Assembly: GCA_963724665.1 (NCBI GenBank)
Contig: CAVRVH010000012.1
Coordinates: 930,001 to 994,000, forward strand
DNA length: 64,000 bases
Source: DASUPK01 sp963724665
Lineage (GTDB): Bacteria > Actinomycetota > Thermoleophilia > Solirubrobacterales > 70-9
Direction of reading: 5' to 3'
Notes under the pieces: generated by a model
Database searches by the model: none
Seen by the model: only the letters and a program-made list of their open reading frames with translations
Told to the model about the DNA's origin: nothing
Made by a program: the position numbers and the translations under genes
Shown: positions 25,936 through 33,448 of the stretch, one piece after another
Layout of the letters: the number at the start of each line of letters is the position of its first letter
Position numbering within the stretch: position 1 is the stretch's first letter

Positions 25936-25996
25936 TTATATCAGGGCCTTGACAAGATATAAGGGACCTGTCAATATCGCAGGGCATTGATATGAC
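25936..25996. promoter_or_regulatory. MarR-type operator region between MarR and ECF sigma genes
   Basis: An AT-rich island with overlapping inverted repeats: TTATATC...GATATAA (25937-25963), TTGACA...TGTCAA (25949-25975) and ATATC...GATAT (25974-25993). TTGACA at 25949 with a 17-nt spacer to CAATAT also makes a weak + strand promoter. Confidence 0.6.
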
Positions 25997-26050
25997 ACCA
26001 CGTCGGACGGATATCCGCGACGCAGCGGCCCTCGAGAGCCGGGAGGACCG

Positions 26051-26731
26051 ATGAGCACCCCGGTCGCGGAGCGGGCTCGCCGAGGGGAGTGCCTGTTCGG
26101 GTCAGCCCCCGCAAACCTCTCCTCGGCGCGCTGTCCTGCGAGCGGGAGCCCTGAGCCAGCGGGCCGCGTGCTCGACCCGGAGAGGCTGGGCGACCATCTC
26201 GACCGGCTGTTTCGCGCCGCCTGGGCTTTGTGCGGCTCGCGGGAGGACGCCGATGACCTCGTTCAGGAGACCTACGCCCGCGTCTTGGCGCGGCCGCGCC
26301 TGCTGCGCAAGGACGACGACCTCGGCTATCTGCTGCGGGTGCTGCGAAACACCTTCATCTCCGGACGGCGTGCGGCCGATCGGCGTCCCCGGGCGGCGGG
26401 CACCGACGCCGAGTCCCTGGATCTACCGGACCGCACCGGCGCCGCCGACCCGCCGGCCGCGGCCGAGGCGCGCGAGGTCTTCGAGGTGATCGCGGCTCTT
26501 CCCGCCGACTTCCGCGACGTGCTCGTCGCAATCGACGTCGCCGGCCTCTCCTACACCGAGGCCGCCAAGGCGCTCGGCGTGCGCTGCGTAACCATCGCCA
26601 GCCGTCTGTACAGGGCGCGCAGCCGGGTCGCGAACTCGCTCTCCTCGGCCCAGAGGGAGCCAGTTGCCAAACTCCCAAGCACGAGGTTCGAAGCGCAAGC
26701 GGTCGGCTCAGCACTCGCAGAAAGGACCTGA
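26051..26731 (+). CDS. ECF-type RNA polymerase sigma factor
   Basis: 226 residues with GGGAGG 5 nt before the ATG. Region 2 (HLDRLFRAAWALCGSREDADDLVQETYARVLARPRLLRKDDDLGYLLRVLRNTFIS) and region 4 (EVFEVIAALPADFRDVLVAIDVAGLSYTEAAKALGVRCVTIASRLYRARSRVANSL) are complete. There is an N-terminal extension of ~40 residues and a C-terminal tail of ~30. It is a paralogue of the sigma at 27654-28196. No anti-sigma is adjacent; the next gene follows after 1 nt, so they are co-translated. Confidence 0.9.
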   Translation: MSTPVAERARRGECLFGSAPANLSSARCPASGSPEPAGRVLDPERLGDHLDRLFRAAWALCGSREDADDLVQETYARVLARPRLLRKDDDLGYLLRVLRNTFISGRRAADRRPRAAGTDAESLDLPDRTGAADPPAAAEAREVFEVIAALPADFRDVLVAIDVAGLSYTEAAKALGVRCVTIASRLYRARSRVANSLSSAQREPVAKLPSTRFEAQAVGSALAERT

Positions 26732-26732
26732 C

Positions 26733-27557
26733 ATGTCCGAGCCATCAGAGCTCGAGAGTGGGTGCGAGCTGCTTCGCTCGCTGCAGGTCCCGGGTGATCC
26801 GATCGTGCTGGCGAATGCCTGGGACGTTGCGTCTGCCAGGGCGGTCGAGGCCGCCGGCTTCCCGGTGGTCGCCACCACCAGCGGCGGCGTCGCCGCCACG
26901 CTCGGCTACGAAGACCATGAGGGCGCGCCGCCGGAGGAGATGCTGGCCGCCGCGACGCGGATCGGCCGCGGCGTAGGCATCCCGATGACGGTCGACGCCG
27001 AGGCGGGCTATGGGATGGACCCAGCGGAGCTGGTCGCCGCACTCAGCGGGGCGGGGGCAGTGGGCTGCAACCTCGAGGACACCAACCACGCCACCGGCAC
27101 CCTGCGCGACTCGGGCGAACACGCGTCGTGGCTCGGCCGCGTCCGCGAGGCCGCCCGGGATCAGGGCTACGGCCTCGTGATTAACGCCCGGATCGATGCC
27201 TTCCTTTCAGCCGTCGTCTCCGGGTCCGAGCGGACCCAGGAGGAACTGGTTGGCGACGCGCTGATGCGGGCGAACGCCTATTTCGAGGCCGGCGCGGACT
27301 GCGTGTTCCCGATCCTCCTCCGCGAAGACGACGCCCTGCGGGCATTCACCTCCGGGGCCTCCGGCCCGGTCAATGTCCTCGCGCTGCCGGTCGCCCCTTC
27401 CTTGAACGAGCTCGCCGAGCTCGGGGTAGCGCGGGTCAGCTACGGAACCCTGCTTCACCACCAGGCGATGGAGCGGTTCGGCGAAGCACTCGGGTCACTC
27501 GCCGCCGAGCTGCCCGGGGGTGTGAAGACGGGCCACCCGACCAAGGGCGCGGGGTGA
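26733..27557 (+). CDS. Isocitrate lyase / PEP mutase-family protein
   Basis: 274 residues with GAAAGGACC upstream. NAWDVASARAVEAAGFPVVATTSGGVAATLGYED, MTVDAEAGYGMDP (Mg-binding Asp/Glu) and GAVGCNLEDTNH are the signature of the ICL/PEP-mutase superfamily short branch (2-methylisocitrate lyase-like, carboxyphosphonoenolpyruvate phosphonomutase-like). The KKCGH lyase motif is absent, so isocitrate lyase activity is unlikely. Coupling to an ECF sigma gene is unusual for this family. Confidence 0.85.
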   Translation: MSEPSELESGCELLRSLQVPGDPIVLANAWDVASARAVEAAGFPVVATTSGGVAATLGYEDHEGAPPEEMLAAATRIGRGVGIPMTVDAEAGYGMDPAELVAALSGAGAVGCNLEDTNHATGTLRDSGEHASWLGRVREAARDQGYGLVINARIDAFLSAVVSGSERTQEELVGDALMRANAYFEAGADCVFPILLREDDALRAFTSGASGPVNVLALPVAPSLNELAELGVARVSYGTLLHHQAMERFGEALGSLAAELPGGVKTGHPTKGAG

Positions 27558-27653
27558 CGAACGCTACCCAGGCCCAGGCGATAGAGCGCGCCGACTCGGC
27601 CTTCTTCAAGGCGCCGCTCGAGCGACCGAGCCCGCCCACGGCCGCGCGGTGGC

Positions 27654-28196
27654 TCAGCCGCCTCCAACTGCCTCGGCGACCTGCTCGCGCCCTCGATAGA
27701 CGCGGCTCATGATCGTTCCCTGCCTTACGCCGAGTGCCCGGGCGGCCTCGGCGTACGAAAGGCCGGCGACGTCGACTGCGGCCACGGCCTCCCGGTAGGG
27801 CTCGGGAAGTTGCGCGAGAGCGTCCAGCACCGCGGTGGCCTCGAGCGAGGCCTCGGGGTCTCCTGCTGAGCTGGGCGCCGCAAGCTCCTCGGGCTCTGCG
27901 CCGGAATCGGTAGCGTCGCGCCGAGTCCGCTCCCCGCGAAGGTAGCTGTACCAGGTGTTCTTCAGGGCCTTGATCAGATAGCCGAGATCGTCGTCACGAC
28001 GCAGCAGGCGGGGCCTGGAGAGGACCTTCACGTAGGTCTGCTGGACGAGGTCCTCGGCGAGATCGCGCGAGCCGGACATCGCAACGGCGACCCGGAAGAG
28101 GGTGTCGATATGGTCCCCCGCCGCCTCGGGATCGAGTCGGCGCTCGCCCCCGTGGGCGAACAGGGTCAGAACGGCACCGCCCCGTCGGCTTTCCAC
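27654..28196 (-). CDS. ECF-type sigma factor (downstream of its anti-sigma)
   Basis: About 180 residues. The likely start is GTG 28196, inside the 3' end of the anti-sigma gene (31-nt overlap); the frame is open further upstream but not credible. Region 2 (HIDTLFRVAVAMSGSRDLAEDLVQQTYVKVLSRPRLLRRDDDLGYLIKALKNTWYSYL) and region 4 (VLDALAQLPEPYREAVAAVDVAGLSYAEAARALGVRQGTIMSRVYRGREQVAEA) are intact. It probably recognises the GGAAT-16-CGTC promoters in this island, including its own, which is an inference from co-location. Confidence 0.85.
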   Translation of the reverse strand: MESRRGGAVLTLFAHGGERRLDPEAAGDHIDTLFRVAVAMSGSRDLAEDLVQQTYVKVLSRPRLLRRDDDLGYLIKALKNTWYSYLRGERTRRDATDSGAEPEELAAPSSAGDPEASLEATAVLDALAQLPEPYREAVAAVDVAGLSYAEAARALGVRQGTIMSRVYRGREQVAEAVGGG

Positions 28197-28954
28197 GACG
28201 CCAGCTTCAGCAGCTGGGCATCGCTGACTCCGGAGCCCGAGAGGACACAGGTCCTGCCGTCGCGCCACCAGGTGACGATCCGCCGGCCCTGGTCGCTGGT
28301 CGAGTGAAAGCTGACGCCGTTGACGTTCGACCCGCGGGAGCCGCTGGGCGGACCGATCCCGTCGCCCGAGATGATCGTGTACGCGAGGCGCTTCCCGTCG
28401 TGCTCGTAGAAGACGGTCCTGGTGTCGCGGCCGTCGAGCCGATCGGACCTGATTCCAGCCTGCCGCCATCCGAATTCCTTGGTCCAGTTCGGGAACCGGA
28501 CACCGTCGACGGACGCGGCCAGGAGCTTGGGGTTCGAGGGCGCGACCTGTACTGAAGCCGTGGCCGGGAGCCTCGAGAGCTGCGCGGCCTGGACCACCGT
28601 GGGCCCGCCCGCCCCCGAAGGCAGCAGAACCAGCGCGAGCAGGACCGCCGCCACCGCGGCGGCCGCGAGGGCGCCGCCGAAGGCCAGCCGCGGGCGGCGC
28701 ACGAGCGGCGTTGGTACCGGGCCTTGGGCCTGGAGGCGCTCCCTCAGCCCGACCGGTGTCTGGAGCTCGAGACCGCGCAGGGCGCCCACCGCGGCGCGCT
28801 GACGCTCGAGCGCTGCACGGAGGGACGGGGAGGCTGCGACCTTCTGCTCGAGGGTCGTCCGTGCCCGTCCCTGAAGAGATCCGTCCGCCAGGCGCGCGAG
28901 CTCGCGCATGGTCCGCTCGGGTATCTCGTCCTTGTGTGCGCTTTCTCCGTTCAT
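28166..28954 (-). CDS. Membrane-anchored anti-sigma factor-like protein
   Basis: 262 residues. The cytoplasmic N-terminus (IPERTMRELARLADGSLQGRARTTLEQKVAASPSLRAALERQRAAVGAL) resembles the anti-sigma domain of RsiW/RskA-like proteins without a visible HxxxCxxC zinc motif. One membrane helix (LAFGGALAAAAVAAVLLALVLL, residues ~90-111) is followed by a ~140-residue extracytoplasmic domain (TKEFGWRQAGIRSDRLDGRDTRTVFYEHDGKRLAYTIISGD...DGRTCVLSGSGV) that may sense the signal. It precedes its sigma gene, the reverse of the usual order. Confidence 0.78.
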   Translation of the reverse strand: MNGESAHKDEIPERTMRELARLADGSLQGRARTTLEQKVAASPSLRAALERQRAAVGALRGLELQTPVGLRERLQAQGPVPTPLVRRPRLAFGGALAAAAVAAVLLALVLLPSGAGGPTVVQAAQLSRLPATASVQVAPSNPKLLAASVDGVRFPNWTKEFGWRQAGIRSDRLDGRDTRTVFYEHDGKRLAYTIISGDGIGPPSGSRGSNVNGVSFHSTSDQGRRIVTWWRDGRTCVLSGSGVSDAQLLKLASWKADGAVPF

Positions 28955-28972
28955 GCGCGGCCTATGCGTACT

Positions 28973-28998
28973 GACGCTTCCAGCGCCGAACTATTCCA
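28973..28998 (-). promoter_or_regulatory. ECF-type promoter (site D, anti-sigma/sigma operon)
   Basis: TGGAAT (28998-28993), 16 nt, CGTC (28976-28973), 18 nt before the anti-sigma ATG. It implies autoregulation of the operon and is divergent from site B. Confidence 0.65.
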
Positions 28999-29005
28999 TG
29001 GTCCT

Positions 29006-29031
29006 GGGAATAAACCGCGGAAGTTGGCGTC
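29006..29031 (+). promoter_or_regulatory. ECF-type promoter (site B)
   Basis: GGGAAT (29006-29011), 16 nt, CGTC (29028-29031), 33 nt before ATG 29065. It is only 7 nt from the -35 box of site D, so the two form a divergent pair. Confidence 0.7.
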
Positions 29032-29064
29032 CCTTGGTCATGACGACGCTGAAAGGAGCGCCAC

Positions 29065-29265
29065 ATGAAGGGACCAGACGTCACCTTGACCAACGGACAC
29101 TACGAGTTCCGTAGCTCCGCTCGAGGAAGCATCCTGTATCTCGCCAACCCACCTGAGGCCGGCTGGCGCTTTGAAGCCCAGTTGGACGGTCATGAGGACG
29201 ATGCCGGTCGGATCGCCGACACCGCTCCCGACAACACCCAATCGCGCCGCCGGGGCTGCACATGA
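29065..29265 (+). CDS. Small hypothetical protein behind ECF-type promoter
   Basis: 66 residues, with GAAAGGAGC before the ATG. MKGPDVTLTNGHYEFRSSARGSILYLANPPEAGWRFEAQLDGHEDDAGRIADT looks like a small beta-barrel-like or cytosolic domain; the last ~12 residues are less protein-like. No family recognised. The presence of both a promoter match and a ribosome site argues that it is real. Confidence 0.55.
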   Translation: MKGPDVTLTNGHYEFRSSARGSILYLANPPEAGWRFEAQLDGHEDDAGRIADTAPDNTQSRRRGCT

Positions 29266-29497
29266 CCGTGATGAGGGGCACCCCTCCGATCAGCGGGCTC
29301 CGAGGCATGGAACTGCTGCTCGCCGTCGGCGCCGGGTTGGTGGTGTCAATGCGAAGCGGAAACTCCCGATCCGCCCTCCGAACGGGGCAGCTAACCGGAT
29401 ACCCGTCATGCAAAGAGGGACCCGGTGGCGCGGCCCGATGGCGTGAAGCTCCCAAAGCGGCACCCTGTCCTCACGCGTCAGGACAAGGGAGGTCTTT

Positions 29498-30334
29498 ATG
29501 AGGCGCGTTTCGATCCTGTTCCTCTCGGCTGTTGGCTTCCTGGCGATGCATGCCGTGCCCGCTGCCGCATCCGTGACGATCGGTCAGGTGGCAGATCCGA
29601 ACGCGGGTAACTGCGATGCGGGGACCGAATTCGTCCAGCTTGGCGTGGCCTCGGGCAACCCCTATGTGGTGCCAGGTAACGGCACGATCACCTCATGGAC
29701 GGTGCAAGCGGGAGGAGATCCTGGACGGCTGACGATGAAGATCTTTCGCAAGCTCGCTGATCCGGCGACCTACCAGGTCGTCGGCTCAACGGGTCCGCAG
29801 ATGCTGACGCCGGGTGGAACGGCTGGGAACACCTTCCGGGCGAATGTCCGGGTGAGGCAGGGTGACCTGCTCGGCCTCCACACAGTGACCTTCACCCCCT
29901 GTCAGTTCAAGAATCCAGGGAGTCGGCTAGCGACTTTCTCAGGGGATCTGGCAGATGGAGCGTCCGGACCGTTCGTCACCGCCTTTGATGACGTCCTACT
30001 GGACATCCAGGCGACCTTCGTCCCGGACAACACCTTCAGCCTCGGCGGCACAACGCACAGCAACACGCATGGCACCGCGACCCTGACCCTCAACCTCCCC
30101 AACCCCGGCGACCTGACCGTGTCGGGCAACGGCGTCAAGGCCGCCTCCGCCAGCCGGGCGACCAGCAAGTCCGTCGGCGCGGGCCCGGCGCAGCTCTTGA
30201 TCAGGGCGAAGGGCAAGAGGAGTAAGACGCTGAATAGAACCGGCAAGGTGAAGCTCAACGTCGGGGTCATCTACACCCCAACCGGCGGCGACCCCGCCAC
30301 GCAGTCGCTGAAGGTGAAGCTCATCAAGCGCTAG
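29498..30334 (+). CDS. Secreted protein, paralogue of the 7.0-kb protein
   Basis: 278 residues with GGGAGG 7 nt before the ATG. Signal peptide MRRVSILFLSAVGFLAMHAVPAAAS. A beta-rich body (VGSTGPQMLTPGGTAGNTFRANVRVRQGDLLGLHTVTFTPCQF) with two or three Cys, then a C-terminal domain THGTATLTLNLPNPGDLTVSG, SVGAGPAQLLIRAKGKRSKTLNRTGKVKLNVGVIYTP, TQSLKVKLIKR, which aligns throughout with the 7010-7894 product. Probably a surface or matrix protein. It lies downstream of ECF-type site B with a 232-bp gap that holds no other supported gene. Confidence 0.8.
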   Translation: MRRVSILFLSAVGFLAMHAVPAAASVTIGQVADPNAGNCDAGTEFVQLGVASGNPYVVPGNGTITSWTVQAGGDPGRLTMKIFRKLADPATYQVVGSTGPQMLTPGGTAGNTFRANVRVRQGDLLGLHTVTFTPCQFKNPGSRLATFSGDLADGASGPFVTAFDDVLLDIQATFVPDNTFSLGGTTHSNTHGTATLTLNLPNPGDLTVSGNGVKAASASRATSKSVGAGPAQLLIRAKGKRSKTLNRTGKVKLNVGVIYTPTGGDPATQSLKVKLIKR

Positions 30335-30418
30335 CTCCGCACGGCCTCAAACCCTTCGGAACTTCGGCTTTATCGGCGGTCTGCTTGGGAAGCCACAGCC
30401 ATCTCGGGGAAATCGCAG

Positions 30419-30601
30419 ATGACTGACGCCGAGGTTCTAACCCGGGAGGAAGTTCTCGCGCTGTTGAGCAAGAAGGCCAGAGAGGGCTCGGTGTCGGCGG
30501 CGATTGCATTGGAGCGGGCGCTGCGTATTGGCTCGACTGAACAGGTCGACCTGGACGACGAGCTCGATCGGTTGATCCAGGGCGATGGGGAGGGTTCGTG
30601 A
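30419..30601 (+). CDS. Small helical protein (phage/terminase-small-like DNA-binding?)
   Basis: 60 residues: MTDAEVLTREEVLALLSKKAREGSVSAAIALERALRIGSTEQVDLDDELDRLIQGD. The pattern 'L-x-REEVL-x-LL-x-x-KA-x-x-G-x-x-x-A-x-x-ALERALR' recalls short phage-associated helix-turn-helix proteins, which I recognise only loosely. The next gene, a coiled-coil protein, is also of a type common in prophage remnants, but no capsid, portal or terminase gene is present. Confidence 0.55.
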   Translation: MTDAEVLTREEVLALLSKKAREGSVSAAIALERALRIGSTEQVDLDDELDRLIQGDGEGS

Positions 30602-30769
30602 GGACTTTCGCTGGCTCGGAAGACCTCCCGAACGCGACTTGAGCTTTTGTGTGGCCCGCCACTGGATCCTGGACGGCGCGCCCAACGGGGCCTGGGCCGC
30701 AGAGCGACGGGAGCGAGGACCTAGACGGTCTTTTGACTCAGCGAGCGTGAAAGACTGCCACCTGAACTG

Positions 30770-31087
30770 ATGAGCAAGAGACTGAAGACGCTCCGCGCCC
30801 GCTCTAAAGCTGCCGAGCGGGATTTGGGGCAAGCGGAGAAAGACTTGGAAGCGGCCGAGGCCGCGCTCGAAGACCAGATGAAGGAAACGGTTCTCCTTCG
30901 GCGGGAGCGGGACGATTCACGCAAACTCCAAACCGCCGAGCGCGAGGCCGGCCAGGTTCTCGTGGAGATGGTGGACCACGAGAGGGCCAAGTTGGCTCAG
31001 ATACGGAAGTGGCTTGAGGAGCAAGACGACGCCTCGAGATGGTTTGCGCTACGCGCCATCATCGAGTCAAAGCAGGAGACCAAATGA
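30770..31087 (+). CDS. Coiled-coil protein
   Basis: 105 residues, about 40% Glu/Lys/Arg. Heptad pattern through KRLKTLRARSKAAERDLGQAEKDLEAAEAALEDQMKETVLLRRERDDSRKLQ, then HERAKLAQIRKWLEEQDDASRWFALRAIIESKQE. It likely forms a parallel coiled coil; no enzymatic motif. Function unknown. Confidence 0.6.
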   Translation: MSKRLKTLRARSKAAERDLGQAEKDLEAAEAALEDQMKETVLLRRERDDSRKLQTAEREAGQVLVEMVDHERAKLAQIRKWLEEQDDASRWFALRAIIESKQETK

Positions 31088-31548
31088 AGCCGCTGACCGC
31101 TGCGGCGTCTTTCGTTTCTTGACTGAGCGAGGGAAAAAGACCGCCGGGCAGCCGGGGTGATTGGTCTCTGCAAGTTCGTCCAGGGGTTGAGCGTTTATGA
31201 GACACAGGCGGGTTTACCCCGCGCCAAGCCGACGGTAAGAGGGGTCAACATGGCGTATTTAGGTTGGCTGCCCAGCGCCCGCGTGGGGCCCTTCTAGGCG
31301 GGTGGCCGTGAGAGGCACGGCTGAGCGTCCAAATCGAAGCGGGCGGTCCCTCCCCCGGGGCCGTCCGTCCTTTCGATAGCTCTCACTGGAGAGATCGAGC
31401 GCCTCCTCACTGAATCAGCGGCGCTAGGTAGGTCTGCGCCCCGTCACGCGACGAGAAGGCCGGTCACGACTCTGCCCACGGCGCGGAACGGCGCTGATAA
31501 GACCCGCGTGATCTGCATGACGTGAGCCTAACCTCGCTGTCACGAAAC
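31088..31548. other. 460-bp stretch with one candidate 15-codon ORF
   Basis: No gene of normal length is supported. AAGAGGGG precedes ATG 31250, which opens MAYLGWLPSARVGPF and stops at 31297; it contains a rare TTA codon. A GC-rich hairpin GGGCGGTCC...GGCCGTCCG lies at about 31341-31371 and is followed by TTTCG. A leader peptide plus terminator is one reading; chance is another. Confidence 0.3.
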
Positions 31549-31572
31549 CGCCGCTTCTCGTCCAAAGCGGTA
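31549..31572 (-). repeat. Double-hairpin repeat, copy 10 (half)
   Basis: CCGCTTCTCGTCCAAAGCGG directly after the stop of the SnoaL-related gene at 31581; the first hairpin is lost. Confidence 0.7.
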
Positions 31573-31580
31573 GTTAGCCC

Positions 31581-32075
31581 CTACTGCCGCAGCTCGGCGG
31601 CTTCGAGGGCCTGATCCTCGCTTGGAAAGACGTTTATCCGCCTGATCTCGCCGTCGACCACGGTGTAAAGCACGGCGAAGGAGTGCCGCACGGGAACGCC
31701 GCGGCTCTTGCCTCCTTCCTCGCACACGACGGCGAGTACCTCGCCGGAGCCGAGTTCGGTAAGTCGTTCCACTTCGTAGCCGTGTTCCTCGAACGCTCCT
31801 ATGTAGGGCCTGACGGCTTGGGCGAGCGCCTCGGGTCCAGAGGCCGCGGGTAACGGGGCGGACACGGTTCCCGAGCGTTCCCCGTAGAGCTTCTCGTGGA
31901 CGTCCCTATCCACCCGTTCCGGTTCGGAGTACCGCACCTGCCTCGCTTCGGTCGCTGAGCGCAAAAGCACCACGGCCGCCACGACAATGATGGCAACCCC
32001 GACAAAGACGAGTGCGATCAGCGCGAGCACCGGGCCGATCTTATGCGCCCGGCGATGCAGCCTCCACCGGAGCAA
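31581..32075 (-). CDS. Membrane-anchored SnoaL-related hybrid protein
   Basis: 164 residues. The N-terminal basic segment and one membrane helix (IGPVLALIALVFVGVAIIVVAAVVLL) are followed by a ~110-residue domain in which EALAQAVRPYIGAFEEHGYEVERLTELGSGEVLAVVCEEGGKSRGVPVRHSFAVLYTVVDGEIRRINVFPSEDQALEAAELRQ matches the C-terminal half of the SnoaL-like family, including the ALEAA ending. It looks like a fusion of a membrane leader to a partial NTF2-like domain. The half hairpin after the stop supports common origin with the 32.1-33.0 kb pair. Confidence 0.7.
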   Translation of the reverse strand: MLRWRLHRRAHKIGPVLALIALVFVGVAIIVVAAVVLLRSATEARQVRYSEPERVDRDVHEKLYGERSGTVSAPLPAASGPEALAQAVRPYIGAFEEHGYEVERLTELGSGEVLAVVCEEGGKSRGVPVRHSFAVLYTVVDGEIRRINVFPSEDQALEAAELRQ

Positions 32076-32157
32076 TGCGATCCGCAGTGGCGCACCCTCT
32101 GTGGAGCGTCGTGCGTTCGTCTGGAAAACCTCAGAGGGGGCGTCGAGCTTCTAGCGG

Positions 32158-32562
32158 CTATTCCGACAGCCCAACGGCTTCGAGGGCTTGGCTGCGCTCC
32201 ATGTAGCCGCGTACCCGGGCGATCTTTCCGTCCCGGACGGTATTGACGGTGCCGGTATCGGTCTGCACCACGGCTCCGCTCTCTCTGCCCATCGCGACCT
32301 CGTGGAAAAAGACGACTACTTCGTCATCGCCGGCATCGATGTAGTCGTCTGCCCGCAGCTCGATCCTCTCCCAGACCTCGAAGTATTCAACGAATGCCAG
32401 CGCCACTTCTGCGCTGCCCTGGTAGACGCGGCCTTCGTCAATGCCACCCACTGTCGCGTGCCATTCGACATCGGGGTCGAGCGCATCGAGGGCTGTGGCC
32501 GTATCGCCGCTCAGCATTGCTTCAGTAGCCGTGCGCACTATCTCGACGTTCTCCTGCGACAT
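32158..32562 (-). CDS. SnoaL-like (NTF2-fold) protein, double-hairpin-associated family
   Basis: 134 residues from ATG 32562. MSQENVEIVRTATEAMLSGDTATALDALDPDVEWHATVGG, then EVALAFVEYFEVWERIELRADDYIDAGDDEVVVFFHEVAMGRESGA, then TVNTVRDGKIARVRGYMERSQALEAVGLSE. This is the typical small NTF2-like protein of actinobacteria (ketosteroid-isomerase-like or SnoaL-like); ligand and reaction are unknown. There is no Shine-Dalgarno; GATACT lies 9 nt before the ATG, suggesting a nearly leaderless mRNA. It is joined to the upstream paralogue by a double-hairpin unit. Confidence 0.85.
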   Translation of the reverse strand: MSQENVEIVRTATEAMLSGDTATALDALDPDVEWHATVGGIDEGRVYQGSAEVALAFVEYFEVWERIELRADDYIDAGDDEVVVFFHEVAMGRESGAVVQTDTGTVNTVRDGKIARVRGYMERSQALEAVGLSE

Positions 32563-32589
32563 CGCCCACGCAGTATCCCGCGGCGGAGT

Positions 32590-32630
32590 GCCGCTTCCAG
32601 GCAAACCCGCTTTTCGTCCAAAGCGGCTAC
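32590..32630 (-). repeat. Double-hairpin repeat, copy 11, joining two SnoaL genes
   Basis: It fills the junction between the stop of the gene at 32627-33028 and the start of the next one: CCGCTTTGGACGAAAAGCGG on the minus strand, then a decayed GTTTGCCTGGAAGCGG hairpin, then the GATACT tail. Confidence 0.8.
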
Positions 32631-33028
32631 TCCGACAGCCCGGCGGCTTCGAGGGCCTGCGCACGGTCGGTGAACATCCATACCGCGACGCCCTTCCCGT
32701 GACGCACCCTGATGATCCAGGCCCACTCCGCGTCGATCTCTGTTGCGAACTTCTCACTTCGCGCTATCAGCCGGACGACCGAGATGACCCGCTCCGCATC
32801 AACATCGATGACCTCGATCGTCTCCGCCCGGCGCTCACCAAATACCTCGCCAAGACGACCGAGGTAGTCACGCACCCCGGCATGCCCGTGATATTCGCCG
32901 GGTTCCATCGACTCCCGTGGCGGGTGCCACTCAACCTCGGGATCCAGGTAGGGCATGATCGCCTCGATTCCGCCCTCGTTCCATGCTTGGACGGCCAGCC
33001 TTGCAAGCTCGCCGTTCTCCTCAGACAT
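32627..33028 (-). CDS. SnoaL-like (NTF2-fold) protein, double-hairpin-associated family
   Basis: 133 residues from ATG 33028. MSEENGELARLAVQAWNEGGIEAIMPYLDPEVEWHPPRESMEPGEYHGHAGVRDYLGRLGEVFGERRAETIEVIDVDAERVISVVRLIARSEKFATEIDAEWAWIIRVRHGKGVAVWMFTDRAQALEAAGLSE is a full-length member of the same family as 32158 and 63442. The GATACT-9 nt-ATG arrangement is present and no Shine-Dalgarno is seen. Catalytic residues cannot be assigned. Confidence 0.85.
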   Translation of the reverse strand: MSEENGELARLAVQAWNEGGIEAIMPYLDPEVEWHPPRESMEPGEYHGHAGVRDYLGRLGEVFGERRAETIEVIDVDAERVISVVRLIARSEKFATEIDAEWAWIIRVRHGKGVAVWMFTDRAQALEAAGLSE

Positions 33029-33051
33029 CGCCCACGCAGTATCTCGCCAAA

Positions 33052-33076
33052 GGTGCTGCTTTCCATGCAAAGCGGT
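33052..33076 (-). repeat. Double-hairpin repeat, copy 12 (first hairpin)
   Basis: CTGCTTTCCATGCAAAGCGG upstream of the SnoaL-like start at 33028; the second hairpin is replaced by sequence leading into att repeat 5. Confidence 0.75.
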
Positions 33077-33101
33077 AGTTCGATTCGCTTTTGCCGAGGT
33101 A

Positions 33102-33244
<143 letters not shown>

Positions 33245-33247
33245 TCC

Positions 33248-33276
33248 CCAAGGGCCCTCACACCGAGGGCCCTTGG
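33248..33276 (+). terminator. Hairpin after att repeat 5
   Basis: CCAAGGGCCCTC-ACACC-GAGGGCCCTTGG. Confidence 0.65.
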
Positions 33277-33297
33277 TGTTTCGAAAGGCCTGCACAG

Positions 33298-33432
33298 GTC
33301 TACTCCGCGCAGGATCAGGTGGTCGTCGACGGGAGCTTCAGCAAGGGTGGCAAGAAGGCGAGGGGTTGGTTCACGGTCGAGGACGCGGGCTGCTCCACCG
33401 GCCAGGTCTTCTGGGTGGCCAAGCCGGACTGA
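33298..33432 (+). pseudogene. 3' remnant of a secreted-protein gene cut at att repeat 5
   Basis: An open frame with no start codon reads VYSAQDQVVVDGSFSKGG, then ARGWFTVEDAGCSTGQVFWVAKPD and TGA. It has the cadence of the C-terminus of a secreted beta protein similar to the next gene (GSARGTVRFYAADGG...HCDSGTLT). Its 5' part is missing at the att boundary. Confidence 0.6.
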
Positions 33433-33448
33433 CGAAGCGCGATCGGCA

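Noticed and set aside
26733..27557. True isocitrate lyase
   Set aside because: Too short (274 residues) and without the KKCGH catalytic motif; it belongs to the PEP-mutase-like branch.
30419..31087. Prophage
   Set aside because: Two small phage-like proteins are present, but there is no integrase, terminase, portal, capsid or lysis gene.
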